The position numbers were made by a program, and so were the translations under genes. Shown piece after piece: positions 46,481 to 57,392 of a DNA stretch of 64,000 nucleotides. The stretch comes from Siphonodentalium dalli (lineage: Eukaryota > Mollusca > Scaphopoda > Gadilida > Siphonodentaliidae). The first letter of the stretch is position 1. Every line of letters starts with the position of its first letter. The notes under the pieces were generated by a model. It was not told where the DNA came from. It did no database searches and saw nothing but the letters and a program-made list of their open reading frames with translations. The stretch spans positions 176,842,247 to 176,906,246 of the forward strand of contig CP136064.1 in the NCBI GenBank assembly GCA_032622095.1, read 5' to 3'.

Positions 46481-46843
46481 ATAATGCACGCTATTTCGTA
46501 TATATATATATATCGAACGGGGTTATTTCAATGATCCGCATGTGTAATAATATGACCGTTATTCCGTGAAATGCATGATGCTCATGTGCAATAAGATGAC
46601 CGTTATTCCGCGAATATGACCTCCTAATTGTGAATATTAACGAAATAACGGGCAAGTCATAATGCACGTTATTTCGGATATATATCGAACGGGTTTATTT
46701 CATTGGGGTTATTGCATTATGGATTACCCCCGTCAACATGTGTCTATCCTTTATGTGTTACCCCCAAAACATTCCGAGCCCCGTTTTGCTAAGCAATTTC
46801 ACTCCCCAAAAGAAAACCCTTTTCTGGAAGGTTTATAGAGCCT

Positions 46844-47483
46844 TGGGGAGATGATGTGGTGTATATATATATACTATGGTTTTAGCCCCGTGTATTTCTT
46901 CGCTGATTTTAAATCCTTGCGGAGATAAAATGTTGCATCTGTCCTGTATATATATACTATGGTATTAGCCCCGTATATTGTCTGTTCGTTCACAAATGGT
47001 TTATATAGCATACGGGGTTAATACCATAGTATATATATGCCAGATCTTCTCCCCAAGAATCTATATTACTTCGCTGATTTTAAATCCTTGTGGGGATTAA
47101 ATGTTGCGCTTCTTCTTTATATATACTATGGTATTAACCCCGTATATGATATTAAACCATTTTTGAACTTACATAAAATATACGGGGCTAATACCATAGT
47201 ATATATACAGGACAGATGCAACATGTTATCCCCCGCGCAAGGATTTCAAATCAGCGAAATAATATAGATTCTTGTGGAAATGATGTGGCATATATAATAT
47301 ATACTATGGTTTTAACCCCGTATGCTATATAAACCATTTGTGAACGAACAGACAATATACGGGGCTAATACCATAGTATATATACAGGACAGATGCAACA
47401 TTTTATCTCCGCAAGGATTTAAAATCAGCGAAGAAATACACGGGGCTAAAACCATAGTATATATATACCACATCATCTCCCCA
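46844..47483. repeat. 640-bp multi-palindrome built of ACTATGGT..AGCCCCGTAT units
   Basis: The left half is largely the reverse complement of the right half, with its centre near 47163. Both halves also contain inverted copies of the motif TATACTATGGTATTAGCCCC about 70-90 bp apart, so several nested hairpins are possible. CGCTGATTTTAAATCCTTGC and its complement alternate with it. No coding; the small ORFs are shadows. Confidence 0.9.
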
Positions 47484-49268
47484 TATTGCCGGTCAGGTTC
47501 ACCCATGCAAACAATTTATACCTGACCTATAAAGCAATAATCGCGTTTGCCAGCGGAGTGCTCTGAATGTGTACTCGCTGAGCGGATTAGTAATTATCCC
47601 CGGGGGCGTTACCGATAAAGCAGTCTGTCGCGTCGCCCAATCTTTCGCCCGAGATGACTGCGCTGTGAACTCGACACTTGCCTTGACTGGCTGGCGACCT
47701 AAAGCCATAGTATGCCGTTTGTCCTGTTTTAATTAGTCGTTTGTTTGAAATGGTACAGAATTTTTTTTAAAACAACCGGCCGAGTTTTCACGTGATGTTG
47801 ATTTTTGAGGACAATGTAATTAGGTCATGCTAATTTACTGTTTCGTTCAATGGCTTTGCCAGACAAGTTTTAAGTGACATGTGCGCTGCAATAGTAATTA
47901 GATACAATTTCTGAAGTACACTGATAATATATTATTGCTCGTCTGTGTCATTTGTGGAGCTTTGGTTTCTTGAAGCAAATATGATATTAAATTAATATAA
48001 AAGCAAAAAATCTTGGAAATTTATAAATCATGTGCTATTTCTTTGCTCAGACTCCTACTTAAACTAATTACTTATCATTTGTGGTAAAAAGTACAAACTA
48101 AAAGAAAAAGTACTAGGTGTATTTCATATCATAAGACTGTGCAGTGCATATATCTGGGACTGGGGAAGTGAGGTTGTCAACTTGCATGTTGAAGTAATTT
48201 AGTATATATAATAATACTTAGGTATTTTTGCATTGAAATTATATATCAGTAGATACATGTAGGTGAGTAGGTAGACAGGCATGTGTATACTTGGTAAATG
48301 TATTCAGGCCTCAGTCACACTAACAGGTACCAGTTCACTGTGTCGAAAATTTTCTTGGGTGAATACCTATATGAATCTCAGGTATACAATCAGTTGATTC
48401 AAAAGCAATATCAAAAACGAAAAAAAATATCGACCCGTAATGTTTGTGCAACGATACTGTCTATATGTTTCAGGTATGCAATTAGTTGGCACCCTAGTGT
48501 GATAACTGGATATCGAGTGTAATAGGATACTGACTGACATGGCTCACAAGATTATGAGGCCCAAGAACATTTGATGGATGGCGCTAAGGAACCACCCTTT
48601 CTTCTACAAACATTACATTTTGTTCATAAGTATGGTTTTAAAATAGAAATCCATATACGTATATTTCAATTAAAAATTCTCATAAAAAACATGTTACCTA
48701 ATTTTGACTCGTGAATTATAACCTTACAGATGTATATGTTGGTGGAAACACTGAATGGCGACCACTTCAGACGGTCCTAATGGAAGATAATCGGCGTTCA
48801 CACCATAACGTACCACTATACTCTCCCTAGTTCTAAGTTATTTGTTATTACGCCCTCTGGGTGTATTCTGTGAATGTGTTTTTTAGCGTGTGATAAGATA
48901 TAGGAGCTATGAGCAAATATGATTAGAAATGTACTTGGGTATTTTCGTACTCGAACCATGTAACGAAGCTCGACAGATGTGGTCTGATTATTATTCTACA
49001 CACTATTGCATGCATTTTATTCAGTAGCATGTAGTGTAATGAATGTACTTTGGTATACAACCCCAAACAATCGGTATTATTATTTTACTTTAATTAGTAA
49101 CAAGGGACGTACTCGCAAAATGCGTACCAGTTAGATTATTTGCAGGATGTATGTATTCGCGCACGGATGTTTCTTCCAGGATGTCTCATTGTCGCAATAT
49201 GTAACTTTTATGACCGCGTTAATTGCTTTCGATATTTAGGTGTGAACAATGGCTGATGAGTCTCAAGA
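47484..49268. other. Non-coding DNA, nothing recognised
   Basis: No ORF with a domain, hairpin or repeat stands out. GC content rises locally at 47540-47700, where a short ORF exists without recognisable features. Confidence 0.4.
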
Positions 49269-49289
49269 GTGTATGTAAATCATTTGGGA

Positions 49290-49472
49290 CATGGTAGTCT
49301 TCGGAATGAGATGGAATGCCTTTTGGTGTCTAACGAAAGGCTGATATTCGCCCCAACCAAATATAATAACCACGCCACTGACCGTACACCAGGATTTTCA
49401 TTATTCGGTCGACGACTGACCAGTCTGACCTACCATCAAATTGTCGAAATCAAGCCTGTGGAACAGCTGTAG
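49290..49472 (+). pseudogene. Possible Ty3/Gypsy-type integrase remnant
   Basis: The segment YNNHATDRTPGFSLFGRR resembles the C-terminal end of the retroviral-type integrase core of Ty3/Gypsy elements, usually YN..H.STGFSP..L.FGR. No other part of a Gypsy element is nearby and the start codon is not an ATG in a good context, so this is a short decayed piece. Chance similarity is not excluded. Confidence 0.35.
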
Positions 49473-49606
49473 AATTGTATTTTTACAGCGATAATGCGAT
49501 GCCCAAAGCAAAATTTGTATTAAGATTAAGTTTAGCATCTTTTGCACAACATAACTGTATTCATTCGACCGAAGGGATTGGTTTTGTACATCTAGAGACC
49601 GATTAA

Positions 49607-50121
49607 AGATACGGGCGGCGTTGGTGGTGGTTATGCTGTTAAAATATTTACCTCCGTCAAAAACCGCCATGAACAGAAAGAATAGTAAAATATAGACATA
49701 CCTTGTTCGTATACCAATAAGAAATATGGCATAAACAGTTTGTTATTGTCAATTGTTTCCCTTTGTTATGTAAACAAAAGCAAAAAACGTTACGATTCCT
49801 GGCGTTTGTTTAGATCCGATATGGTAAACCCAAAGAGCGTTATTTGTTACTGTTTTCCTGATATGGAAACAATAAAGAGCGTTTATATCATTTGTGTGTG
49901 ATTAACCAATAGAATTGCACTGTGTTATGTAAACAGAAGCACAACTTAAGTAACACGAGCAGGCTCTTGTTTACGTACACCATCGTACGTCTTAACAATA
50001 TACTATTTACGCGCGGATTATGTTTGGCATATGAACAAAACTATATATTTTTTAATATTCCTTCTGTTGATGGCGATTTGAACAAATATGAATATTTCTG
50101 CAACGAACACGGCCCGTGCCT
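49607..50121 (+). mobile_element. Non-autonomous TTAA-flanked element (MITE family D), copy 1, 515 bp
   Basis: It is flanked by TTAA at 49603-49606 and 50122-50125. The left end AGATACGGGCGGCGTTG is matched by the reverse complement of the right end, AGGCACGGGCC, an imperfect inverted repeat. It aligns over its whole length, same orientation, with 56872-57388. Confidence 0.85.
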
Positions 50122-50125
50122 TTAA

Positions 50126-50851
50126 CCCATAAATGCCAATGTTTCGAAACATCGAAAACTGCGTTCGACTGTCGACATCAATGTTTAGAATTAAGATTTC
50201 TCGATGAATACGCTAGCAAACAACAAGTATTAGGTATCAAATGACGCAGTGGAATACTATGCATTCATTTGTATACACGATATAAAACGACTACATTATA
50301 TGGATGCCGATGAAAAAAACTAAAATAGACTCGGTGTTTACTGTATAATATAATTATATATCATAAGTTTAGTTTGGCAAGTCCGATTTAAAAAATGTTT
50401 TCACATGCTTTCTCACCAATCGCAGACTATGCACACATACAAAAACAATTACATATATAATTAACTACATAGCCGTTTCCTATATACACATTGTTCACAA
50501 TCACTACATTAAAGCTCCAATATATTTTATATATGCCTAATTATATGACCTTGAGGGCGTTACAATGTCTGACTATGGCTTTCTCGTATATAGTGTTTTC
50601 GTGTTTTAATAACGAGTCATTAGCGCTCGCGAAATTGATGTTGGTGAAAATGTTACGACAATTCAACGTTAGCCTAAAACTCGAAATCAGGTTAATTGTA
50701 TATTTGCCCACATATCATTGTCAAGGGGAAATCATATTACAGGAACATTGATCTTAGAAAATAATTTTGGTGTGCGTGGTCTGGCGGCGATAGCAATTCA
50801 TGAAATAATCACGGTCACTCCACGTGGTGATGGTGGGGTCGTATACAATAA
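50126..50851. other. Non-coding DNA, nothing recognised
   Basis: No ORF has a domain and no repeat is evident. Confidence 0.4.
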
Positions 50852-51123
50852 TCGAGATCACTGAGTCGCTACCCCATCCAGCCCCCATTCTGAGGTTTAA
50901 ATGCTACAGGTCAAAGTTCTGGAGTAGCATTCCACATATGACGTTTTGAATATTCATGATTTCCATATATGGAATTGATGAATATTCAATAGCTCCAACA
51001 TACATGGAATTTATGAATATTCAAAAGATGTATGGAATGCTACTCCAGAACTTTGACATGTAGCAATTAAACCGCTGAATGGGGGCTGGATGGATGCAAT
51101 ATGGTTGCGACTCAGTGATCGCG
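50852..51123. repeat. Fold-back element, about 272 bp
   Basis: The left arm begins CGAGATCACTGAGTCGCTAC and includes CATCCAGCCCCCATTC and GTTCTGGAGTAGCATTCCA. The right arm is the reverse complement, ending GCGACTCAGTGATCGCG. The centre contains further small TGAATATTCA palindromes. Confidence 0.9.
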
Positions 51124-51558
51124 CTTATTTAGACATGCAGGCAATATATATATAGGACCGCGATTCGGAATCCACCACTTCGTTCACTTACATTATTATT
51201 TCACATAGTATAGTTATATTTTACAATGAATATTCTATGAGCCACACACTTCTTATTTCAAACTTTTTAAATATACCATCCTTTCTAACGAATGTGTTCA
51301 AAAATCTAGTCATCTAGACCAACCCGGGCCACCCCATTCATGTATCACCAAATTATAGGTTCTCAGTGGCTATTTTAGCTATTCACTTTAACAGATCTAG
51401 AGAGTTATGTCCAAATGGTTAATGACTTTTCCCTGTGTGTTTTGTGTCATTTAAGAAATTAATGTAAGTTCAATGTGTTTTAAGGAATGGTATAGCACCG
51501 TTGGGCCACAGCGACACACACATGCCTTCCACAAAAGAGGACACTCAAACTACATTCA

Positions 51559-51923
51559 TCTATTATATATTTTGGAACTTCTGTCTGTCTGTATGTATGT
51601 ATGTAAGGGTGTATGTGTGTGTATGTATGTGTGTTATAGACCGTGTCCTCGACATTGATCTTGACCTCCCTCATTTACGCTGATATGTTTCTGCACCTCG
51701 ACACATCCGACTCAAATTTTTGTATGTAGGCCAACTTTGATCCCGGGAACAATATGGGTGGGTCCAATTTCACGTGCGACCTTGACATCGCTCATATACG
51801 CTCATATACAACATATAGGCATGTTTCTGGACCGATCGAACAATAGTTTGTCCAGACGCTGTATATTCTACACAGACGGAGAAATCCCTAAATAGCCCGG
51901 ACGAAGTCGGGCACATGATCTAG
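51559..51923 (+). mobile_element. Minimal non-autonomous Helitron-like element, 365 bp
   Basis: It starts TC (TCTATTATATATTTTGGAAC) after an A and ends CTAG before a T, as expected for insertion at AT. The 3' hairpin GCCCGGACGAAGTCGGGC is followed by ACATGAT and CTAG. The inner CTGTCTGTCTGTATGTATGT tract parallels the elements at 33669-35089, so they belong to one superfamily, but this copy lacks the minisatellite. Confidence 0.75.
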
Positions 51924-52969
51924 TGTCTTATATTTATATAGTTTTTCGTTATTAATTTATATAATCTCAGGTGAATTTGTTTCTTCTCAAATATGTCTTC
52001 AGTTTGTATAGTATATATCACGTGATTCACGTAGCACTATATAAGTTAGCCCAGTTATTCAATCTATCGCGTTCAGTCGTCTATAGGTCAACAATATGTG
52101 ACGTCAGTTCGTGTTATGGTGTTTTATTGGAATATAAAATTCACGGCACAATTAGCAGTTGACCAGTCACCGAACATAATTTAATGTAACGCACATGGGC
52201 TATGTAAATATCGGGGTCTATCGTCATTTCAAACGATATTCCATATTATGACGTTGTTAGTTTTACGACTGCCATGGGAGAAATACCACTCAGTGACAAT
52301 GCGGAAAATAACTCCATTGCACGTATAGACCGGAGATCAGCTTACTAACTTCCCCAGGACTCTTTCCTGGATTTTGTTCCTTTCAAATTGTTCTACTGAA
52401 GTGCAAACTTGTTTAATTCCAATTTGTGCTGAACACGCACCAGTGCACTTGAGAAATCCATAGCAATGATGGCTGACATTTTCAAAATTTTCTTTACCAT
52501 TGTAGCATCTATATATATGGTGAGTAAAATTAACAGTCTTTTGTACAATAAAACAGGTCGAACAGGTATTGAAAATTAAATCGACCGATTTATTCTTTAA
52601 ATTGAAAGATATACTTCCTTTTGTATTCATATTATAATAGGGTGTATAGTATTATTCTTGTTCGCCCATTGAGATTCATTCTGCTTCCACTTCACAAAGA
52701 GTATATATTTCTAAGGCACATTGTAAACATTGATAAAGTGTATGTGTGATGCGTAAATAGCCTACCCCACGCTGTATTATTTTGAAAACTCATTTTGAGC
52801 CGAGTCTATTATAGTTGGAATTCTACATACTTCGCCTTTTATATAGAATTGGACTCTCATGAAGTGAAATAACTTTGCAATATGTACATGCAGTTGAAAG
52901 TGTATTTTTTATCATCACTGAGGAAGGTCAGTGTGCGAAAGCTGTATTAGAGAACAGCTATTATATATA
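51924..52969. other. Non-coding DNA, nothing recognised
   Basis: The 97-residue minus-strand ORF at 52337-52630 shows no domain. No repeat is evident. Confidence 0.4.
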
Positions 52970-53357
52970 TTAAAGGTACACGATCCGATTCGATGGTCCC
53001 CATATCATCAGATTCCAACAACATTTCTTCAAAATACTCTTTATTTATCAGAATCGATTAATTACCACAAAATATAATGCTAACCACTTTCAATTCTAGT
53101 ATAAAATTTTCCAAAAACGTGTTATATATCAACATTTTGTTCAACGCAATTTGGTATCGAGAGTATGTCGGTCGGCTCGTCGAATATTTGCTTGGCCGCC
53201 AAACATTCTAAGTGGTGAAAAATAACAGATGTCAAAATTCGATATCTGATAACTCTGAGATTTGATGGGTAGGTTCCTCGACTCGAATAAAATATTTTTA
53301 CCCCGAAGCCAAAGGAATAGTAATTTAGGAGTTTTAATTCGGATTATCTATCTTTAA
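52970..53357 (+). mobile_element. MITE family B, diverged copy
   Basis: TTAA at 52970-52973 and 53354-53357. The left end is AGGTACACGATCCGATTCGA. The right end is decayed but keeps GGATTATC...CTTTAA. The internal CTCGACTCGAATAAAATATT and CCCCGAAGCCAAAGGAATAG match the other B copies in inverse position. Confidence 0.75.
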
Positions 53358-53529
53358 ATGTTGATTCTCATTTTAGGTCATTAAGTACATATCGTATATA
53401 ACACGTAAACTAGGTAGTTTTATGATATCAAATCGGATGAGACAACTTTAACCTTTTCTTTACTAAATGGATTCTCCAATTCAGTATAACATTATAGAAT
53501 AAAATGACAACACTCTTTTTGTTGGAAAT

Positions 53530-53553
53530 TTTCGGCCTCACGGCCTTCTTCAG
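53530..53553 (-). ncRNA. Hammerhead-ribozyme-like core, left copy
   Basis: On the minus strand, CTGAAGA, a GGCC/GGCC stem with a GTGA loop, then GAAA follow the hammerhead order C-U-G-A-N-G-A, stem II, G-A-A-A. The upstream TGG and downstream CCA could give a three-pair stem I. There is one extra A before stem II. PLE terminal repeats are known to carry hammerhead motifs, often weak and dimeric. Activity is unproven. Confidence 0.4.
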
Positions 53554-53655
53554 CCAGAGATATTATATGGACAGGTTACATATTGAAGAGTTCACTATTT
53601 CGTAGATATATGTAAGAGCATATCCATTTAATGCCAGATTACGTCTACGTCAATC

Positions 53656-54714
53656 AGCCTAGATCCAATGGCTACTCCTCCCTTTGTAAATAGAATTTCT
53701 CACCGAAACTGAATATATTGTTATTGATTGAGTACCCATTCGATCAACTCGCGTGCGTCGTCCGCGGTGCTAGGAACCTCTTAATGGATTCTGTCGCATA
53801 TTAAGAGGTTCCTAGCACACCTCGATCCCATCCTTCCGGGGTACAGGCGGATATAGCTTATTGACATCGAAGCAGAATAATATTGGATTCGGTGGCAAGC
53901 GAATGTACTGTAGTCTTTTGATGAAGTCAGTAGTATATTCACATAACTCGGAGAACATTCCACATACTCCCACAATTCATGTTCGAGAACTTCACACCAT
54001 GCATGGATCACTATTGCCCTGAACGGCGCGCGCTCCTTATGTAATTGTGGGTCCCATTTAAGCTTACCTTCGACTGGGTTCTTATTTCCGCCATGTAGTT
54101 GTATAATTCACCATCTATTTTCTCCGCCCTTTTCATCATTTTAAACGTTGCCCTAACTTCACAGGATGTCCTTTCCATTGATTTCAGGTCCGTAGTTTCA
54201 TATGATTTCGATGTGCTGACGACTTCCGTATTGAGTCTTTCCACATAATCTTCCGAGTCGAGAATCACCATCCCTTATCCGCTGGTAGGATTACGATTTG
54301 TTCGTTCCCCAACAGTCCTTTGATAGCCATATATTCATCCGTGGTCATATTTCGCACATGAGCTTTCCGGATGTTTGATATGGCCTCATCTTTCACAAGT
54401 GATATATATGTGTCCAGGTCGGCACCCTTGCCACTGTCAGGGGTGAAACGACCCTTCTTAATGATCACAAAGTTTTTGTCAGATTCAACAAAAGGTGCGT
54501 CATCAACATTTTCTCTGTCTGAATTATAGAAATGATCTCGCAGACGCATCCTTCGCTCCCACTCAAACAGGTCCGGTTTCGATCCGTGCCTCCTCGTGGG
54601 TATGAATTTCAGACCTTTTGATAATACCGATTTCTGTAAGTTGGAACGGACTCCCGCGATACAGGAAGAAATAAAAGCAAATGGATCGACTCCGAGTTCC
54701 ACTCGTAACGACAT
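53656..54714 (-). pseudogene. PLE reverse transcriptase, decayed and truncated
   Basis: Read on the minus strand the order of PLE-type motifs is: LSKGLKFIPTRR, FEWERRMRLRDHF, NMTTDEYMAIKGLL, IVILPADKG, VILDSEDYVERLN, HKERAPFRAIV, FCFDVNKLYPPVP (about 53840-53874) and GVAIGSRL (about 53657-53680). These lie in several frames, with shifts near 54268, 54030 and 53950 and stops around 53815, 53770 and 53715. The sequence then jumps straight to the 3' UTR-like part, so the YxDD motif and the endonuclease have been deleted from this copy. A perfect 19-bp inverted repeat at 53769-53820 breaks the RT. Confidence 0.8.
53769..53820. repeat. Perfect 19-bp inverted repeat within the PLE RT
   Basis: GTGCTAGGAACCTCTTAAT at 53769 is exactly reverse-complemented at 53802-53820, with a 14-base spacer. 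RT homology continues on both sides, which suggests a local templated inversion or duplication. Confidence 0.8.
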
Positions 54715-54927
54715 ATTCCAGTTTTCTTACGGATATGATGGACATAGCTAAGAAACACATGCATGTTCTACATGAATCATGCGCATAGAATGTGTCAAAT
54801 ATTCCCGGATCCTTCGTTGGTGCTCCAACGTATGTGATATATTAATGAATCGGAAAACGAATAGAATTGTTTCTGTCTGTCCCTGTATTTCATTTGATGC
54901 TATATCAAATTCTGCGGGTAGTTCTGC

Positions 54928-55263
54928 TTGTACACGGTAAAGCAAAATATGAATTGCAAAACTTCTAACCTAGTATATGGCCTGTCGTGTATAGTTTGTG
55001 AAAAGTGCGAATTCGTTTGTGAGAAAAAGTGGACTTTGGTGAACGCAGGAAAGAACACATACTGGACACTTCTAAACAAAAACAAAATAGCTGACCATTT
55101 TAGTAGCCGAAGACATGACGCAACGGACTTGCGTTTCTCGGTACTCAGCTTGGTATCAGGTGGACTGCAGATGAGATTGGTTAAGGAGGACATGTGGATC
55201 CGCAAGTTGGGTACATTGGCACCCGAAGGACTCAACACACAAATAAATCACCGACACGGATGA
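54928..55263 (+). pseudogene. PLE C-terminal endonuclease (GIY-YIG type), fragment
   Basis: The 111-codon ORF has the layout of the PLE C-terminal nuclease: NLVYGLSCIVCEKC, then IADHFSSRRHDATDLRFSVL, then ..VKEDMWIRKLGTLAPEGLN. The usual YVGQT-like catalytic signature after the cysteine pair is not recognisable, so the domain is decayed. It lies on the opposite strand from the RT piece. Confidence 0.7.
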
Positions 55264-56190
55264 GAACGTCATCGACGTGTGACTATGGTTAGATGTAATC
55301 GGGCATTAACGTAAACCTGACTTTTCATACTTGTATTTACGAAATAGTGAATCATTTAACATTGTAATACGACCCTGCCTAACTATGCTTAAAAGCCATG
55401 TCCTGATTGGCCAGTGGCCCGAGTTACCATGGCCATCTCGTTCCAGTTTTGGGTACAATCTACTTTTTCCAATTGTACCACGAAAAAAATCGGTTTATTC
55501 AGATCGCCGCACGCGACTTTTCCCGTCTTTTTTAACTCCGCGCAAACGGGGCATCAACGGAGTACACCCGCACCCGTAACCCTTTGAATTTTGCTACATC
55601 TTGACAATCTTGCGAATTTTCTAGCGATTTGTCGCTTGAAGTTGCCAATGGATATGGTCCAGATGATGTTATGGTATATTGATATATGTTACGACAAAAG
55701 AAAGTTACTTAATAAGTATATTAAATGACAAAATAAATCGGTAAAATTGTATTTTCCATGGGGCCGGGCTGTGCATTCGTCGATTCGAATCTCGATCATA
55801 TTCGATATTTCGGAATCAAGTTGAAACTGACAGCGTTTGTTCACCAGAAGGGAAATAAGATTAGTTTAGTAAACTAGATCATTTAGATCGCTTTGTGTAA
55901 GGAAAATGGTCCATAGTCGATGATCATATTCATGTTGTCCCAACAACGTTCAACACAGAAATGACCGCGGTTTGGGATGATTCCCGGGAAGATTTGGTAG
56001 GGCAGTATGCCCTCCCCTATACAACCCGTAAATGACCGCAAGAGAGTGAGTAGTTGGGCGCGAAGCGCCCGGGATGGTCGAAAAGATCGAGTGATCTTCT
56101 CCTTCACCCCACGGTTTGTTGTTGTTGGAGATATAGCACACAGAAAATAGTCATGTCTGAACCCGGCAAAAGCGGACATAATGAATTAAT
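55264..56190. other. Interior of the PLE-bounded segment, no gene
   Basis: After a 3' UTR-like part (to about 55370) I see no ORF with a domain. The short ORFs at 55331-55579 and 55883-56179 are unsupported. Confidence 0.4.
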
Positions 56191-56720
56191 GACCGCAATC
56201 GTGTTTCCTGTACAATTTAAATGAAAGGCACGGGCGCCGCTGAAAACACATCATTTTTTAGCCAATCACAACGATTATTTACGCAAACAAATTACCAGAG
56301 TACTCCGTGCAAAGAAATCGAGTACGCACAATAAGAATTACACCACGAAATGTTTTCTCACCTGAGACCGAAAAAGCGCAGTATTTCGTTGACTATTCAG
56401 TCGAATTACGCGTCGTCCTACAATCAGTTTTTTGTGGTACAACTTGACCATACACACCGATACACCGTGTATTTATTTCTTAAATATGTAACCTGTCCAT
56501 ATAATATCTCTGACTGAAGAAGGCCGTGAGGCCGAAAATTTCCAACAAAAGAGTGTTGTCATTTTATTCAATAATAGAATATCCCTTTGGACAATAATCA
56601 ACATAAGTATAACGTGACCGCAATCGTGTTTCCTGTACAATTTAAATGAAAGGCACGGGCGCCGCTGAAAACACATCATTTTTTAGCCAATCACAACGAT
56701 TATTTACGCAAACAAATTAC
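56191..56720. repeat. 105-bp direct repeat flanking a 320-bp spacer
   Basis: Starting GACCGCAATCGTGTTTCCTG and ending AACAAATTAC, the block at 56191-56295 appears identical to that at 56616-56720. The spacer contains the right PLE terminal sequence. The second copy runs into a 15-base G tract (56722-56736). Confidence 0.9.
56514..56537 (+). ncRNA. Hammerhead-ribozyme-like core, right copy
   Basis: Identical 24-base core to the left copy, but on the plus strand. Its flanks lack a convincing stem I, so it is weaker as a ribozyme candidate. Confidence 0.35.
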
Positions 56721-56871
56721 TGGGGGGGGGGGGGGGCAGAAGTGCAGAACGATTAATTTTCATTGTTGGGAAATGCTCAGACCTACATGTATGGTCGCGT
56801 GTTGAACTTATTATCTGAACATTTCCTAAGGGAACTACTCATCGGTGAGTATTTAGTGTAGAAAGGGTTAA

Positions 56872-57388
56872 AGTTACGGGCGGCGTTGGCGGTGGGTATG
56901 CTGTTAAAATATTCACCTCCGTCAAAAACCGACATAAACAGAAATAATAGTAAAATATAGACATATTTTGTTCTTATACCAATCAGAAATATGGCATAAA
57001 CAGTATGTTATTGTCAAATGTTTTTCCTTTGTTTTTTAAACAAAACCAAAAAACGTTACATAACCTGGATTTTGTTTAGATCCGGTAAACATAAAGAGCG
57101 TTTTTGTTACTGTTTTCCTGATATGGAAATACTAAAGAGCGTGTATATCATGTGTGTGTGTGTGATTAACCAATAGAATTGCGCTGTATTATGTAAGCAG
57201 AAGCAAAACTTCTGTCACACGAACAGGCTCTTGTTTACGTACACCATCGTATGTCTTGATGACAATATACTATTTACGCGCTGATTATGTTTGGCATATG
57301 AACAAAACTATATATATTTTAATATTCCTTCTGTTGATGGCGATTTGAATAAATATGAATATTTCTGCAACGAACGCCGCCCGTGCAA
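56872..57388 (+). mobile_element. MITE family D, copy 2, 517 bp
   Basis: TTAA at 56868-56871 and 57389-57392. The left end is AGTTACGGGCGGCGTTGGCG, the right end AACGCCGCCCGTGCAA. It aligns with 49607-50121 over its whole length, same orientation, high identity. Confidence 0.85.
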
Positions 57389-57392
57389 TTAA

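Larger units (their letters stand above)
53493..56580. mobile_element. Rearranged Penelope-like element (PLE) bounded by inverted repeats
   Basis: About 95-bp inverted repeats (53493-53586 and 56482-56580) enclose a PLE reverse transcriptase on the minus strand and a PLE-type endonuclease on the plus strand, joined head to head near 54900. A 3' UTR-like string with TTACGAAATAGTGAA or TCTACGAAATAGTGAA occurs after each part. The structure looks like two truncated PLE copies in opposite orientation, each ending in the same terminal sequence, rather than one element. Confidence 0.75.

Noticed and set aside
54748-55238. Minus-strand ORFs opposite the PLE endonuclease
   Set aside because: Antisense shadows of the endonuclease fragment or too short to support.
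53493-56580. Terminal-inverted-repeat DNA transposon
   Set aside because: The coding parts are Penelope-type RT and endonuclease on opposite strands, so the inverted ends are two copies of a PLE terminus.
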